Assembly: GCA_034440615.1 (NCBI GenBank)
Contig: JAOTOM010005103.1
Location: 680,001-744,000, forward strand
Length of the DNA stretch: 64,000 bases
Direction: 5' to 3'
From: Ashinkailepas kermadecensis
Taxonomy: Eukaryota > Arthropoda > Thecostraca > Neolepadidae
Part shown: one piece after another, positions 13,973 to 34,683 of the stretch
Position numbering within the stretch: position 1 is the stretch's first letter
How the letters are laid out: each line of letters starts with the position of its first letter
Translations under genes and position numbers: made by a program
The notes under the pieces: generated by a model
Told to the model about the DNA's origin: nothing
The model's database searches: none
The model's input: only the letters and a program-made list of their open reading frames with translations

Positions 13973-14703
13973 ACTACAACCTGAAGACTACTACTACTGA
14001 TACTGGTACAGGTTACTGCAGACTACGAAACGACTACAACCTGAAGACTACTACTACCGATACTGGTACAGATTACTGCAGACTACGAAACGACTACAAC
14101 CTGAAGACTACTACTACCGATACTGGTACAGGTTACTGCAGACTACGAAGCTACTACAACCTGAAGACTACTACTACCGATACTGGTACAGATTACTGCA
14201 GACTACGAAGCTACTACAACCTGAAGACTACTACTACCGATACTGGTACAGGTTACTGCAGATTACGAAGCTACTACAACCTGAAGACTACTACTACTGA
14301 TACTGGTACAGATTACTGCAGACTACGAAGCTACTACAACCTGAAGACTACTACTGCCGATACTGGTACAGATTACTGCATACTACGAAACGACTACAAC
14401 CTGAAGACTACTACTACCGATACTGGTACAGATTACTGCAGACTACGAAACGACTACAACCTGAAGACCACTACTACCGATACTGGTACAGGTTACTGCA
14501 GACTACGAAGCTACTACAACCTGAAGACTACTACTACCGATACTGGTACAGGTTACTGCAGACTACGAAGCGACTACAACCTGAAGACTACTACTACCGA
14601 TACTGGTACAGGTTACTGCAAACTACGAAGCGACTACAACCTGAAGACTACCACTACCGATACTGGTACAGATTACTGCAGACTACGAAGCGACTACAAC
14701 CTG
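13973..14703 (+). repeat. 60-bp minisatellite, 12 copies, open in one frame
   Basis: Twelve units of exactly 60 bp start at 13981. Each contains CTGAAGACTACTACTACCGA, GATACTGGTACAG and TTACTGCAGACTACG. One plus-strand frame stays open through the whole array (a 20-residue repeat with KTTTTDTGT). Differences between units are as often amino-acid changing as silent (GGT/GAT, AACGAC/AGCTAC), which argues against selection on a protein. Confidence 0.93.
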
Positions 14704-14811
14704 CACCCGCAATTTGGTGACAACGTCACAGATATGGGCACGAAAAGCCGAACCGTGCGGAGCTCTATATCTCCCCTTCCACCAGCACACCACCCAGCTG
14801 TGACCACACAG

Positions 14812-15189
14812 GTGGTGATGAAAACCACCATGCACCGGTCCCGGCACCGGTACGGGCACCGGCGGCGGGCCACTGCGTACATCGCCGCGGTGGCTGCCGG
14901 CAAGGAAGGAGGCGCGACAAGGTGAACAGCAGTCAAGTCCTCACATTCCAGCACGGCAAGGTCAACAGCAGTCAAGTCCTCACATTCCAGCACGGGAAGG
15001 TGAACAGCAGTCAAGTCCTCACATTCCAGCACGGCAAGGTGAACAGCAGTCAAGTCCTCACATTCCAGCACGCGCACTCTCCTGGACCACAACGTCCAGC
15101 TGAAGCGGCGGCATAACGAGGACATGCCGGTGAAGGAGTGCTCTGCTGCCGAGCTGGCAAGCTGCGCTGTGAAGACGTTGAAGACATGA
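14812..15189 (+). CDS. Possible last two coding exons of an unknown gene
   Basis: I do not recognise the product. Exon 14812-14921 would follow acceptor gtgaccacacag and encode VVMKTTMHRSRHRYGHRRRA, then an Ala/Gly-rich stretch, ending in phase 2 at donor AAG|gtgaac. Exon 15069-15189 would follow acceptor cctcacattccag, restore the frame (AG|C) and encode about 39 residues including LKRRHNEDMP and KECSAAELAS to a TGA. Third positions in the second exon are mostly G/C, like the real innexin exons. The 147-bp intron would be exactly the 39-bp array. A minus-strand ORF spans the same region, so the strand is not certain. Confidence 0.28.
14922..15069. repeat. 39-bp minisatellite, 4 copies
   Basis: The unit holds GTGAACAGCAGTCAAGTCCT and CACATTCCAGCACGGCAAG, so each copy carries a donor-like AAG|GTGAAC and an acceptor-like CACATTCCAG. 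Confidence 0.93.
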
Positions 15190-15410
15190 GACGACTGGAG
15201 TCTCTCGAAGCTGCTTGCTCGGTTGTGCTACCAGCGCGGACGCCAGCAGCGGACTCCATGGACAGAGCTGTCTTGGACATTATATTTTGATCGAGAATGT
15301 ACATGTTGGTAGAATGAATTCTTCAGCGTATACTTCTTGCGATGGTGGGCCACATAACACAATATTAAAGGAAGGTATCTGTGGTCGTGCTGGGTGTGAC
15401 CAGAAGATCA
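15190..15410. other. Non-coding stretch, nothing recognised
   Basis: No gene, RNA or repeat seen. If the upstream candidate gene is real, this would be its 3' flank; no canonical AATAAA was noticed here. Confidence 0.4.
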
Positions 15411-15490
15411 GTGTTACTGTCCACCAGTAAGTGGTCAGTGTTACTGTCCACCAGTAAGTGGTCAGTGTTACTGTCCACCGGTAAGTGGTC
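15411..15490. repeat. 27-bp repeat, 3 copies
   Basis: Three copies carrying AGTGTTACTGTCCACCAGTA and AGTGG. Confidence 0.9.
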
Positions 15491-15607
15491 AATGCCTTGC
15501 TCGGTCAGCCCACTGACGCGACGAGGGAGAAGTTTTCAAAGTGAGAGCGCTTGAATATAACCTGCATCAAGTGTGAGCACCACTGTGCCAGGGGAGCCGA
15601 ACTTGAC

Positions 15608-15912
15608 TGGACAGTCCAGCACAGACTGGTGTACGGTCCAGAGCAGACTGGTGTACGGTCCAGAGCAGACTGGTGTACGGTCCAGAGCAGACAGGTGTAC
15701 GGTCCAGCACAGACTGGTGTACGGTCCAGAGCAGACTGGTGCACAGCTTGGTACAGGTTGGTGTACAGCCTAGGACAGACTGGTACCCAGCCGAGGACAG
15801 ACTGGTGTGCAGCCTAGGGCAGACTGGTGCGCAGACTGGGACAGACTGGTGCACATCTTAGCGCAGGCTGACATACAGCCTAGGACAGACCAGTCTGCTC
15901 TCCAGGACAGAC
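15608..15912. repeat. 22-bp minisatellite, CAGACTGGTGTACGGTCCAG type
   Basis: About 13 copies. The first six are nearly identical and the later ones drift to CAGACTGGTGCACAGCCTAG-like forms. Confidence 0.93.
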
Positions 15913-16207
15913 CGCTGATAGACACGCGCATGCTCACATATGTCCTATTCGCTGCGTGAACTCGCCCAGCCGACAGCCCTCTGCGGAGGAACTCCCCTCC
16001 AGGCGAAGAATGTTGGACCTCCTGAGGAAGTGATGGAGCCGCTGCTGGCAATGAACCAACAAGTGGATTAGACTTGTTGAAGCTGATGTGCCGAGAGTGA
16101 AGACAACTGACCACAAGGCGACATCACAAAAGGTGAGCGCAGACAATCGACACACGGCCATCACTTGTGCAGCCCAGGCATTCCAGAATCTCGACTGTCA
16201 CGTGTGC

Positions 16208-16327
16208 AGCCCTGCTGTGTCCATGTTACCGTGTGTGAGCGGGCCACATGTGAAGACTATCTGACACAGCCCTGCTGTGTCCATGTTACCGTGTGTGAGC
16301 GGGCCACATGTGAAGACTATCTGACAC
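16208..16327. repeat. Perfect 60-bp tandem duplication
   Basis: Two adjacent identical copies, each starting CAGCCCTGCTGTGTCCATGT. The identity suggests a recent duplication. Confidence 0.95.
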
Positions 16328-17515
16328 AGCGGGTTACCGACAACGCTGTTGTCGGTTTTATCACTGAGCCAAAGTGGAAGATGCAAATCGTTTCCTCGTT
16401 CTGTAAGGCTAATTATGAATACCATGTTTATCCATTGTAAGATATAGCTGATAGTATCTTCACAGTTGATAGTCCTGACATAGCTGATAAAGTATCCTTG
16501 TGAAGTAGAGGCCAATTCTGAGCGGTTTACTAGATTGCACTCTAGCCTTTAACATCTCGTCCTCTTCGGATGGTATCGATTTGGGCGATTCCCTCTGATC
16601 ATGACGGAATGGCAAAGTGTTCAGGGAACTGTCGTGATGCACCGCTAATGCTTGGTGTCACGCTACAAACACACACACACACACACACGTACATCTCTAT
16701 CTCCTCTCTCTCTCTCTCCCTCTATGTGCATACATACTGAATATCGAATAGTACAGTAAGATTATTCGGCCGGAGATTATAATTATGCCCTTCACAGCCA
16801 TCCCGCAGACCAGGCAGTTGCCTGCCAACTTCACCAAATCGTGCCTCCAGTCACCACTGCATGTTGTCTGGAGGTGGAAGACCGTACCTACCGGACGACT
16901 GAGGAAGTGATTAGCCCGAGCCTGAGCAGGGAGTGAGACACCCCCCCCTCCGCCAGGTTTTATCGTCGTGATCACGAACAATACTTTTTAGGCACGGCGC
17001 CGTTATTTTTAGGCACGGGGCCAAATTATTGCCAACTGATCTTCTTATTGACCCGAATCGAGCAATGCTGCGTGTGGTAAGGCGATGCATGGCTCAGGTG
17101 ATCGGCTTCCACAGCACAATTATCCTTCGAGAGTAATTCCAGGTCACAGCTGAGCACACAAAATGTGATACAACCTTATCAAAGATGAGCTTCGCAGGCT
17201 TGGGAGTTGTTCTGGGATTAATATAGACGTTGAACTAAATTTGGCGTTCATTTAATACATGGATTGTACAAAATACTGTTCTCGGGCTATCTGTACCAAC
17301 GTCCTCACCCTCCCTTTCCACCTCTACCACACACACCCGGCAGAAGTCGATTTCACCTAGTGTCAGCAGGCTGTCCAGAGTCAGAAGATGTTGCGTGTGT
17401 TTAGAAGAGGATAACGCTAACACTTCAACTACATCTGACATTTGACGTCTGGTCAACGTTTCATATCAACATGTCAACATGTCAACATGTCACGCGTTAG
17501 CTATTAAACAACTTA
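16328..17515. other. Non-coding stretch with minor repeats
   Basis: A short CA tract (about 16668-16688) and a CT tract (about 16702-16718) are present. CAACATGT is repeated at about 17467-17490. No gene recognised. Confidence 0.5.
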
Positions 17516-17517
17516 TC

Positions 17518-17632
17518 AAATTTTCATTTGATGTCGAATCAAATTTTCATTTGATATCATTTCATTTGATGTCGAATCAAATTTTCATTTGATATCATTT
17601 CATTTGATGTCGAATCAAATTTTCATTGGCTA
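17518..17632. repeat. AT-rich tandem repeat, AAATTTTCATTTGATATCAT type
   Basis: Three units of about 43 bp with internal half-unit similarity (CATTTGATGTCGAATC). Confidence 0.85.
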
Positions 17633-18195
17633 TAATCAAAAGATACAGAGAAGTATTATGTTGAACATTCAAAGCGTGTGTCCATTATTATAGTTACACA
17701 AGTAACGATGAAGCGTGAAAATTCCACACATGTTTTAAAGTTAATCTTGAAACTGACATGTGAGAGTTCCAACAACAATCCCAAGTATAGCAATTAGGTG
17801 TCCACCACGAGATCTCGTCACATACCATACGCCACTCTTTCATGGCGCCAGCACTCTCCGTTTGGAAAGGCTACAGGTGTCGCAATTATCTCCCCTCCCC
17901 TGCACTGGGGAGTGGGGTTATATGGTGGTAAGTATGGTCGAGTGAGGGTTAAAGTGCTGTGCTCTTTCAACAGCGTCTGCCGATTCACCTCCCCCCTCGT
18001 GCTTTAAGCATGTGCAAGACCTTAAGTAGCATCTGCACCGTCACCAGATAACTTGTTGTAACCTCTCGTCGTTTGTTTAACTGTAATTGCTTGATCACAT
18101 GGGCACTTCTTTGACGCACATATGCGCCTTTTTTCGGGTCTTTAGAGCCAGGCATGACGTCATAATCCCTCCGTCGATGTCATCCGCCACCCACC

Positions 18196-18452
18196 ATTTA
18201 GTGTCGCGGCTGCGCCACCTTTGCCTCCCACTATGCGCGCCGCGGCCGCGCCACCTTTGTATTGTGTTAACGTTTTGTCGCGGCCGCGCCCTTTGTATTG
18301 TGTTAGGTTTTGTGCGGCGGCATTTGTATTGTGTTAGCGTTTGTCGCGGCCGCGCTTTGTATTGTGTTAGGTTTGTGGCCGCGCCCTTGTATTGTGTTAG
18401 TCTTTGTCCGGCCGCTGTTGTGTTGGTGTTTGTATTGTGTTAGCGTCTTTGT
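18196..18452. repeat. GC-rich repeat with GCGGCCGC and TTTGTATTGTGTTAG
   Basis: About eight diverged units alternate a CpG-rich block (GTCGCGGCCGCGCC) with TTTGTATTGTGTTAG. The palindrome GCGGCCGC recurs three times in about 110 bp. Length varies between units. Confidence 0.8.
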
Positions 18453-18754
18453 CTGTCAAAGGACTGTGGGTTCCAGGTGTTGGTGTACTATGGCAATTAA
18501 TGCACCCTAAATACCGCGATCGGGGGCTGTACATAGAACTTGAAATCGCAATTGCGCATTCACATATGCGCACTGTTTTTGGCAGGCCTTGTATTAAAAA
18601 GTGAAAGACATATGAACGAATTAATCTGAAAGGAATATTGAATTGCTCCGGTCAACTTGGAAAGAGCCTTGTCCATACCTTCCTGTGAGCAGGTCGTGTC
18701 CGAAATCAATGTCGGTGAGCAATGCATTAGATCGCCGCCCTCCTGTCATGACTT

Positions 18755-18890
18755 CACCATAATTACCTGGTTAGTCGTTATGACGTCAACCTAATTATCG
18801 GGCTGATTGTTATGACATCACCCTAATTGCCGGGCTGGTCGCTATGATGTCACCCTAATTACCGGGCTGGTTTCCTTACCCTTATTACTT
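18755..18890. repeat. About 31-bp repeat, 4-5 copies
   Basis: Units share ATGACGTCACCCTAATTACC and GGGCTGGT, with drift between copies. Confidence 0.85.
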
Positions 18891-19307
18891 ACCCTTGTCT
18901 ACCCGTCACTCGCCCATTATCCTAATCCTTACAGTGGTTAAAATGCCGGGTTCTGCATTCTGTTGGGAAACTTGACAGCCTGAATACGTGTGGAATCACC
19001 GGTGTTGCACTCTAAATTCCAGCATTTCTCGGCAATGGCCCAACGTGTCGATGTAACACTTTCTCAAGGGAAAATAGGCGATTAAATAAGCAGGCGGTTT
19101 GTACTCCTAAGTGAGACCAGTCTCAGCCGACTCCCTTGCGATCACCTTCTGCTTATCCTACACACCTACACACATTCACCGTACATTCTGTCGACTGTCA
19201 GCTCAGGAAATGATAGGCAAACCCCGGCCCATGGGAGTGTTTTGTCGCGCTGCCAGACACCACAGCTGGCGCGGCTGAGGTATAGCGTACGCCACACGTG
19301 TGCTGCT

Positions 19308-19522
19308 CCCTCCCCCTGCTGCTTCCTCCCCCTGCTTCGGCTGCTCTCTGCTGTTCCCCTCCCTGCAGCTGCTGCTGCCCCTGCTGCTTCCTCCCCCTGC
19401 TGCTGCTGCTCCCTGCTGCTGCTGTCCCTGCTGCTCCTGCTGCCCCTGCTGCTTCTCCCCCTGCTGTTTCCTCCTGCTACTGCTGCTCCCTACTGCTGCT
19501 GCCCCTGCTGCTCCTGCCATTG
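19308..19522. repeat. CCCCTGCTGCTGCT low-complexity tract
   Basis: An impure CTG/CCC repeat of about 215 bp. Leu/Ala/Pro- or Ser/Arg/Gln-rich ORFs on both strands are compositional artefacts. Confidence 0.9.
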
Positions 19523-19964
19523 GTTAGTTAGATCAGAGCCATTGAAAAGCATGCCACCTGTAGCGACACGACCCAGTTTCTTGGAATATACTTACCCCTA
19601 TTTCTGGACGGCTATTCAGCTCGATTCTCATGCGCCGTGACTCCCTCTCATCCCACCGTCTCCGAGCTGTGGGGGCATGTACGGCTTGATTGTCTGGCAT
19701 GGTAACGAGAACGCACTGTGACGAGATCTACCCAGCTACGTTTGTGACATTTGACTATTTTGACGAGGGCGGACTAAAGAACTGCAAAGAAGTGGTGGAA
19801 ATGCCAGGAATTGATTTGTGTTTTAGAATTCCATCAGGCGTTTTTCGACTTCCATGATTGAGTGCGAAAATTGTCAACAAAGTTTCATTCTAACAACTGT
19901 GTGTATGGGAAGACGGTACATTGGGTGGATTGATGGGGGCTGATCTAGGTGAGTCACGCGTATG

Positions 19965-20090
19965 TAGTGATCACGCGATCATTCGATCCACGCGTGTGTT
20001 ACGCGATCGCTCGATCCACACGTGTGCTACGATCACTCGACCTACGCATGTGCTACGCCATCGCTCGATCAACGCGTGTGTTACGTGGGA
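19965..20090. repeat. CGATCGCTCGATCCACGCGT-type repeat
   Basis: Four to five diverged units of about 26-30 bp rich in CGATC and ACGCGTGTG. Confidence 0.8.
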
Positions 20091-20611
20091 TCGAGTGAAC
20101 AGGGCTAGATATGCCGGGGTAGATACGTAGGTAAATAGATATAGGTTGGACCAACATCATATTGGTAGGATTTACACCCTACCTATTTTGTAGCACCTTT
20201 CATGACCTTATTTCCTTTGACGTGCTAGTATTCCCTGTCGAAGGAACCCATTTGTTGTCGGATTGTAGCCGATCATGCGACTGCAACAGGCCATGTGAGC
20301 TGCGTGCCCCAGGGCAGGTCGGTCGGCCGGCTCCGTGGCAGTGTGGTGCGAGATGCCACGCCGAGGGGCTATGTGGCATCAGCTGAGCGGAAGAGACGCC
20401 AGATAGAAAGGACCGTGGCGCACCGTGGCACTTACGCCGCTTCACGAAAATTCGTCGTTCACTTATGCAATGCAAGTACTTCAGCAATATTGTATCGAAT
20501 TTAGCATAACGCGAATTGGTTTTCAAAAAGCTTATGTCGAAATTGTACTTCTGATGCCACCCTCTAAAAGCAGTGATGCGGTACCTGTCATCATTTATGA
20601 TATCACCATCT

Positions 20612-21629
20612 TACAGAGATTATACAGAGCCTGTTGTCGCCGATGACACTTGACCCCTTCTGACACCACCATCTTACAAAGACGATGCATGGTATGCTGT
20701 CGCCACTGACCCTTGACCCCTTCTGACACCACTGTCGTACAGAGACGATGCAGGGTCTGCTGTCGCCACTGACCCTTGACCCCTTCTGACACCACTGTCG
20801 TACAGAGACGATGCAGGGTCTGCTGTCGCCGCTGACCCTTGACCCCTTCTGACACCACTGTCGTACAGAGACGATGCATGGTCTGCTGTCGCCACTGACC
20901 CTTGACCCCTTCTGACACCACTGTCGTACAGAGACGATGCAGGGTCTGCTGTCGCCGCTGACCCTTGACCCCTTCTGACACCACTGTCGTACAGAGACGA
21001 TGCAGGGTCTGCTGTCGCCACTGACCCTTGACCCCTTCTGACACCACTGTCGTACAGAGACGATGCAGGGTCTGCTGTCGCCGCTGACCCTTGACCCCCT
21101 TCTGACACCACTGTCGTACAGAGACGATGCAGGGTCTGCTGTCGCCACTGACCCTTGACCCCTTCTGACACCACTGTCGTACAGAGACGATGCAGGGTCT
21201 GCTGTCGCCACTGACCCTTGACCCCTTCTGACACCACTGTCGTACAGAGACGATGCAGGGTCTGCTGTCGCCGCTGACCCTTGACCCCTTCTGACACCAC
21301 TGTCGTACAGAGACGATGCAGGGTCTGCTGTCGCCGCTGACCCTTGACCCCTTCTGACACCACTGTCGTACAGAGACGATGCAGGGTCTGCTGTCGCCAC
21401 TGACCCTTGACCCCTTCTGACACCACTGTCGTACAGAGACGATGCAGGGTCTGCTGTCGCCGCTGACCCTTGACCCTTCTGACACCACTGTCGTACAGAG
21501 ACGATGCAGGGTCTGCTGTCGCCGCTGACCCTTGACCCCTTCTGACACCACTGTCGTACAGAGACGATGCAGGGTCTGCTGTCGCCGCTGACCCTTGACC
21601 CCTTCTGACACCACTGTCGTACAGAGACG

Positions 21630-21653
<24 letters not shown>
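20612..21653 (+). repeat. 63-bp minisatellite copied from the start of innexin A exon 1
   Basis: About 16 units of 63 bp run directly into innexin A. Each unit contains ACGATGCAGGGTCTGCTGTC, which is the innexin A start codon and first codons, preceded by the acceptor-like CACTGTCGTACAG. The shared exon part is 24 bases (8 codons); the unit then diverges from the true exon into CTGACCCTTGACCCCTTCTGA. Most units therefore hold a 13-codon ORF beginning MQGLLSPL and ending in TGA. The leftmost copies are the most diverged. One copy has an extra C (about 21095) and one lacks a C (about 21475). Minus-strand ORFs of over 350 codons are repeat shadows. Confidence 0.95.
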
Positions 21654-30471
<8,818 letters not shown>

Positions 30472-31899
30472 CGTCACCACACACCGTCAGCCGACATCAG
30501 CGTCTGACGTCACCACACGTGCTCCGTCGTGATAAAAAAAAAGTGACGTCATCACAAGACTTCCACCGGACCACTGCTTAACGCCATGACTGGCGGATCC
30601 AAGTCGGCGGTATTCCGCCCGTGCACCCCCCCCCCCCCTCCAAATGAACTTGAACCAAATGTTTATGAAATGCCGAAAGATAGCAACATAATATGGAGAG
30701 GAGTTTTAGTAATCCATTCTGATGCAATAATATGTTACATCCGTTAAGTTATTTTTCTTCTCAAAATCGGAGAAGCCTTCTGATACATTACAAGCTATAG
30801 GTGAATACTTGGTCCACTCCCCCTAAGTGGGCTTAGCCTCGCCCATTCGTGGTGGCTGGGTCAGCTGGTGACCGCCGACCCCGGACCGCCGCCGAAGTCA
30901 GCGTCTGAGGTCAGCGTGGAGCGTCTGCCGGGATCAGGGTATGACGTCACCACGGACACTGACGTCATCCCACCATCTCACCCACGACAGTCGGACGGCA
31001 AACTCGTGCTATCAGCGCAAAGCAGACGCAAAGGGTCAGATATCCAACGTCTGATGTATTGATTTTAATTGACTGGTTTATTCAAGTTTTTAAGTGATAA
31101 TTAATCATTCAAACTGAAACAACTAGCAGATCCACCAATTACAGCACACAACTTGCCGCCCACAATAATCGCATCGACTCCGGATACTATTCGCAGTCGT
31201 TCTCGTGGACTGCGTGGTCTGTAAGTCTGAGTGTTTTCTTGGAGACGAAGTGCCGACGTAATGTTTTTTTTGGGTACACAATTGAGCATTTTGCCTGCGG
31301 TGACGTTTATGGGACATAAGCGAAGAATACGCCGGGGCATGCTTTTCACTCGTATCACAAACTTTTGCTGACAGGGTAAGTGCCTTCAACAATCTTCCAC
31401 TGTAAGCACATCATTTTCTCCATTCCGGTTACGGTGTGCAGTTATTGCAGAAGCTCATCGACGTCTGGGTATGACGTCATTCCGACGGCCACGGACCATG
31501 CATGACGCTTCTAATTCGTCACCGCTGAGAAGAACATCATACCACACGTGGCACAAAAACATCGTACCACACGTGGCGTAATGGGTGCCGCCACAGATTT
31601 TGGACAGGGGGAACGAGAGCGGTTTTAGATGATTTTTTCCATGTAATGTCATACGCATAGTGTTGAATTTCACGAAGTTTTGGGGTGGGGCTTGTTCCCC
31701 GTTTCCCGCTGTGGCAACACCCATGTGTAGTAGCATACACCTTCAGGCTCCACTCGTCCTATTGGTGCTACACTAGCGTTGAGTGGCAAACATGTCACTT
31801 GGTATATGCCTGTATCCATAGCTGTATAGATGAACGAGACGCGATTATCTCCATCGAATGTCGATCGCTAAGAACTGAATCAGTAGGTTCCTGCTGAAT

Positions 31900-31900
<1 letters not shown>
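30472..31900. other. 3' flank of innexin A with repeated TGACGTCA sites
   Basis: No gene recognised. TGACGTCA-type octamers occur at about 30470, 30506, 30543, 30942, 30959 and 31470, several followed by CCACAC. A GGCGGATCCAAG...C-run segment (30590-30643) looks like the G-rich dispersed element. Confidence 0.55.

Positions 31901-31901
<1 letters not shown>

Positions 31902-31978
<77 letters not shown>
31902..31978. repeat. (GA)n microsatellite
   Basis: About 75 bp of nearly pure GA ending in a G run. Confidence 0.97.
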
Positions 31979-31983
<5 letters not shown>

Positions 31984-31984
31984 A

Positions 31985-32755
31985 GATGGAGAGTCTTGCT
32001 GTGAATAGGGAGTCAATAATTGATTTATTCGCGTAGCAGGGGAATTCACATGTTTCATCTCACATGCTGCTCAGGTGAACGTTGTCGTTTGTGTACGTTA
32101 GCAGTAAGGCATGTAGACCTTGCTCACCACGCGCCAGTGAGCGATCGACGACCACGGCCCTTATAAGGTCATCCATGAAAGCCATGGGACGCAGTTGGAG
32201 GCTGGATGGTTATCTTGTATTGCTGATAGTGCTTTTCTGTCCTATATGTTCCGGGAATACTTGTTGAAATTGCACTTCACTGACTTGCACCATTGTTCTC
32301 GGAGGTGTGCAATGCAGTGCAATGTAATCAGGGTTATTATTTCTGCGTGGACTGACAATGTCTTCTGGTGTCCGCCATTATTTGCTGCATTGATTATGGG
32401 TGATAGGAGTGTATGTCAAAACCGCTAATGGTGTTAGAGTCGGGCAGTAATTTCGATACGGACCATCAAGTTAAAGCACCTTGCTTGATCTCGCTCGACT
32501 AATCTTGCCAGATGAGCATCGTTGGCTAAAGTTACACCAAAATTATGCGGCTGGCAAGAAAATAGATACACATGGAGTACGGACCCCAATATTTCACATG
32601 AACAGATGGGAAGATGAAGTCATCTCTCTGAAAAACTCGGACACAATTACAACTTCGATGTCATGCTGCATTATGCTTCCTATGGAGGCGAGGTAAGCTC
32701 TAGCATGGAGCCGGAAAAAAACTAATCAAGTCACGATGTACGACGCGAAGTCGGG
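31985..32755. other. Non-coding stretch, nothing recognised
   Basis: Short ORFs only. No domain, RNA gene or tandem repeat seen. Confidence 0.5.
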
Positions 32756-33290
32756 ATAATGCCATCTTATGCTAACATAACGCCATCTTATGCCAACATA
32801 ATGCCATCTTATGCCAACATAACGCCATCTTATGCCAACATAATGCCATCGTATGCCAACATAACGCCATCTTATGCCAACATAACGCCATCTTATGCCA
32901 ACATAACGCCATCTTATGCCAACATAACGCCATCTTATGCCAACATAACGCCATCTTATGCCAACATAACGCCATCTTATGCCAACATAACGCCATCTTA
33001 TGCCAACATAACGCCATCTTATGCCAACATAATGCCATCTTATGCCAACATAACGGCATCTTTGCCAACATAACGTCATCTTATGCCAACATAATGCCAT
33101 CTTATGCCAACATAACGCCATCTTATGCCAACATAACGCCATCTTATGCCAACGTAATGCCATTATGACAACATAACGCCATCTTATGCCAACATAACGC
33201 CATCTTATGCCAACATAACGCCATCTTATGCCAACATAACGCCATCTTATGCCAACATAACGCCATCTTATGCCAAAATAATGCCAGCTT
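32756..33290. repeat. 21-bp minisatellite, about 25 copies
   Basis: Highly homogeneous units of ATAACGCCATCTTATGCCAA plus C. The 21-bp length keeps several frames open, giving NITPSYA or CWHKMAL peptide repeats on the two strands. This follows from length and base content and is not evidence of coding. Confidence 0.97.
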
Positions 33291-33461
33291 GTGCGCATTA
33301 CTTTTTCCACAATGTCAGAATTGATACCGACATACATTGAACTTCACATGGACGGATTGTGTGCGATGACTTCTCGCCTGAGAAACATAATGCTAGAAGC
33401 GTAGCTCATTCACATGAGCTAGATGCAGCAGGGATGTTGTGGCAAAGCACTGGAAAGCGGT

Positions 33462-33782
33462 CTTGTGCGTGTCCTCTGGTCTGATCTTCCCCCTTCGATG
33501 ATGGTTATGTCTCGTGCGTGTCCTCTGGGCTGATCTTCCCCCTTGGATGATGGTTATGTCTCGTGCGTGTCCTCTGGGCTGATCTTCCCCCTTCGATGAT
33601 GGTTATGTCTCGTTCGTGTCCTCTGGGCTGATCTTCCCCCTTCGATGGTGGTTATGTCTCGTTCGTGTCCTCTGGGCTGATCTTCCCCCTTCGATGATGG
33701 TTGTGTCTCGTTCGCGTCCTCTGGGCTGATCTTCCCCCTTCGATGGTGGTTATGTCTCGTGCGTGTCCTCTGGTCTGATATT
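33462..33782. repeat. 49-bp minisatellite, about 6.5 copies
   Basis: Units contain GTGTCCTCTGGGCTGATCTT and CCCCCTTCGATGATGGTTAT, with few differences. Confidence 0.95.
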
Positions 33783-34217
33783 CATTGAAAGTTGCTATTA
33801 TTGGGAATGTTAACTTTGCATGGTTTCCACATTTCTTCCATGTGTGCGAGTTTACAAAAATGCATGTTATCGTGCTTTCAACCTGTTATTCAAAGTGTAA
33901 ACGGTGACAAAGGAACACATTTGAATCACTATAGTAGCCCATGGATTTGTTGTTAAATTCGCTTTTAAGTTTAAGAATTAGGCCTCAAATGCACTTTCAC
34001 AATATCAGACCCAGACAAATCGGTTGGGGAATACCGGTCGCATTTTTACTGCCGTTACATGGACACCATGCATATTTTGCTGTTGCGCAGGCATGTGTTG
34101 TAGCAAACTGCCCGACGATGATAATACAACTAGTTGCGCTGTGCTGTGAATTTTTTGCCATGAGATTACAGTATACTGCACGCACACACACACATGCACA
34201 TACATGCAAAAACATTC
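33783..34217. other. Non-coding stretch, nothing recognised
   Basis: Short ORFs only. A CA/AC tract lies near 34181-34202 and an AT tract at about 34220-34237, next to the Penelope-like fragment. Confidence 0.5.
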
Positions 34218-34286
34218 CTATATATATATATATATATGCCTAAGTGGCACAGTGAGGAAAAAACTATATTTTCACCCACAAACAGA

Positions 34287-34323
34287 TCACCAACTTTTCG
34301 GCCACAGGCCTACTTCAGGGTGA
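34287..34323 (-). ncRNA. Hammerhead ribozyme motif, degenerate copy
   Basis: Inverted partner of the 35455 motif. On the minus strand: TCACC, CTGAAGT, GGCC-TGT-GGCC, GAAA, AGTT, GGTGA. The stems are kept, but the core A9 position is T and the base after GAAA is A instead of C, so cleavage is probably impaired. Confidence 0.75.
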
Positions 34324-34683
34324 CACATTACACAATTTAACAACTTTAAACACACAATAATGCACTCGAAATCCTGCGTTCAAAACGTGACACGTATCGC
34401 AACCTCACACTGGGCTGACGAACGATATAGTGCGAAACACTGCGTCAATGGCGAAAGGCGATACAACAGAATATACAAAACCATGGATGGATGGCGTTCG
34501 AGAATGCCAGATCCAATATCATTCACATCGCCACGTGTGTGTGTGTGTGTGTGTGTGTGTAGGTGTGGGTCAAACTCCCTAGCCAGGGTCAGATGCCCGC
34601 TGTACCTCCGCTACATCGTCCCGCACCAGGTACGCTATCATGCTAGCAAGCTGGACAAATCAAGGTGAACTATTGATGCAATC

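Noticed and set aside
32726..33337. 203-codon minus-strand ORF with a GIRWRYV repeat
   Set aside because: 21-bp minisatellite open on both strands; no unique sequence with coding character at either end.
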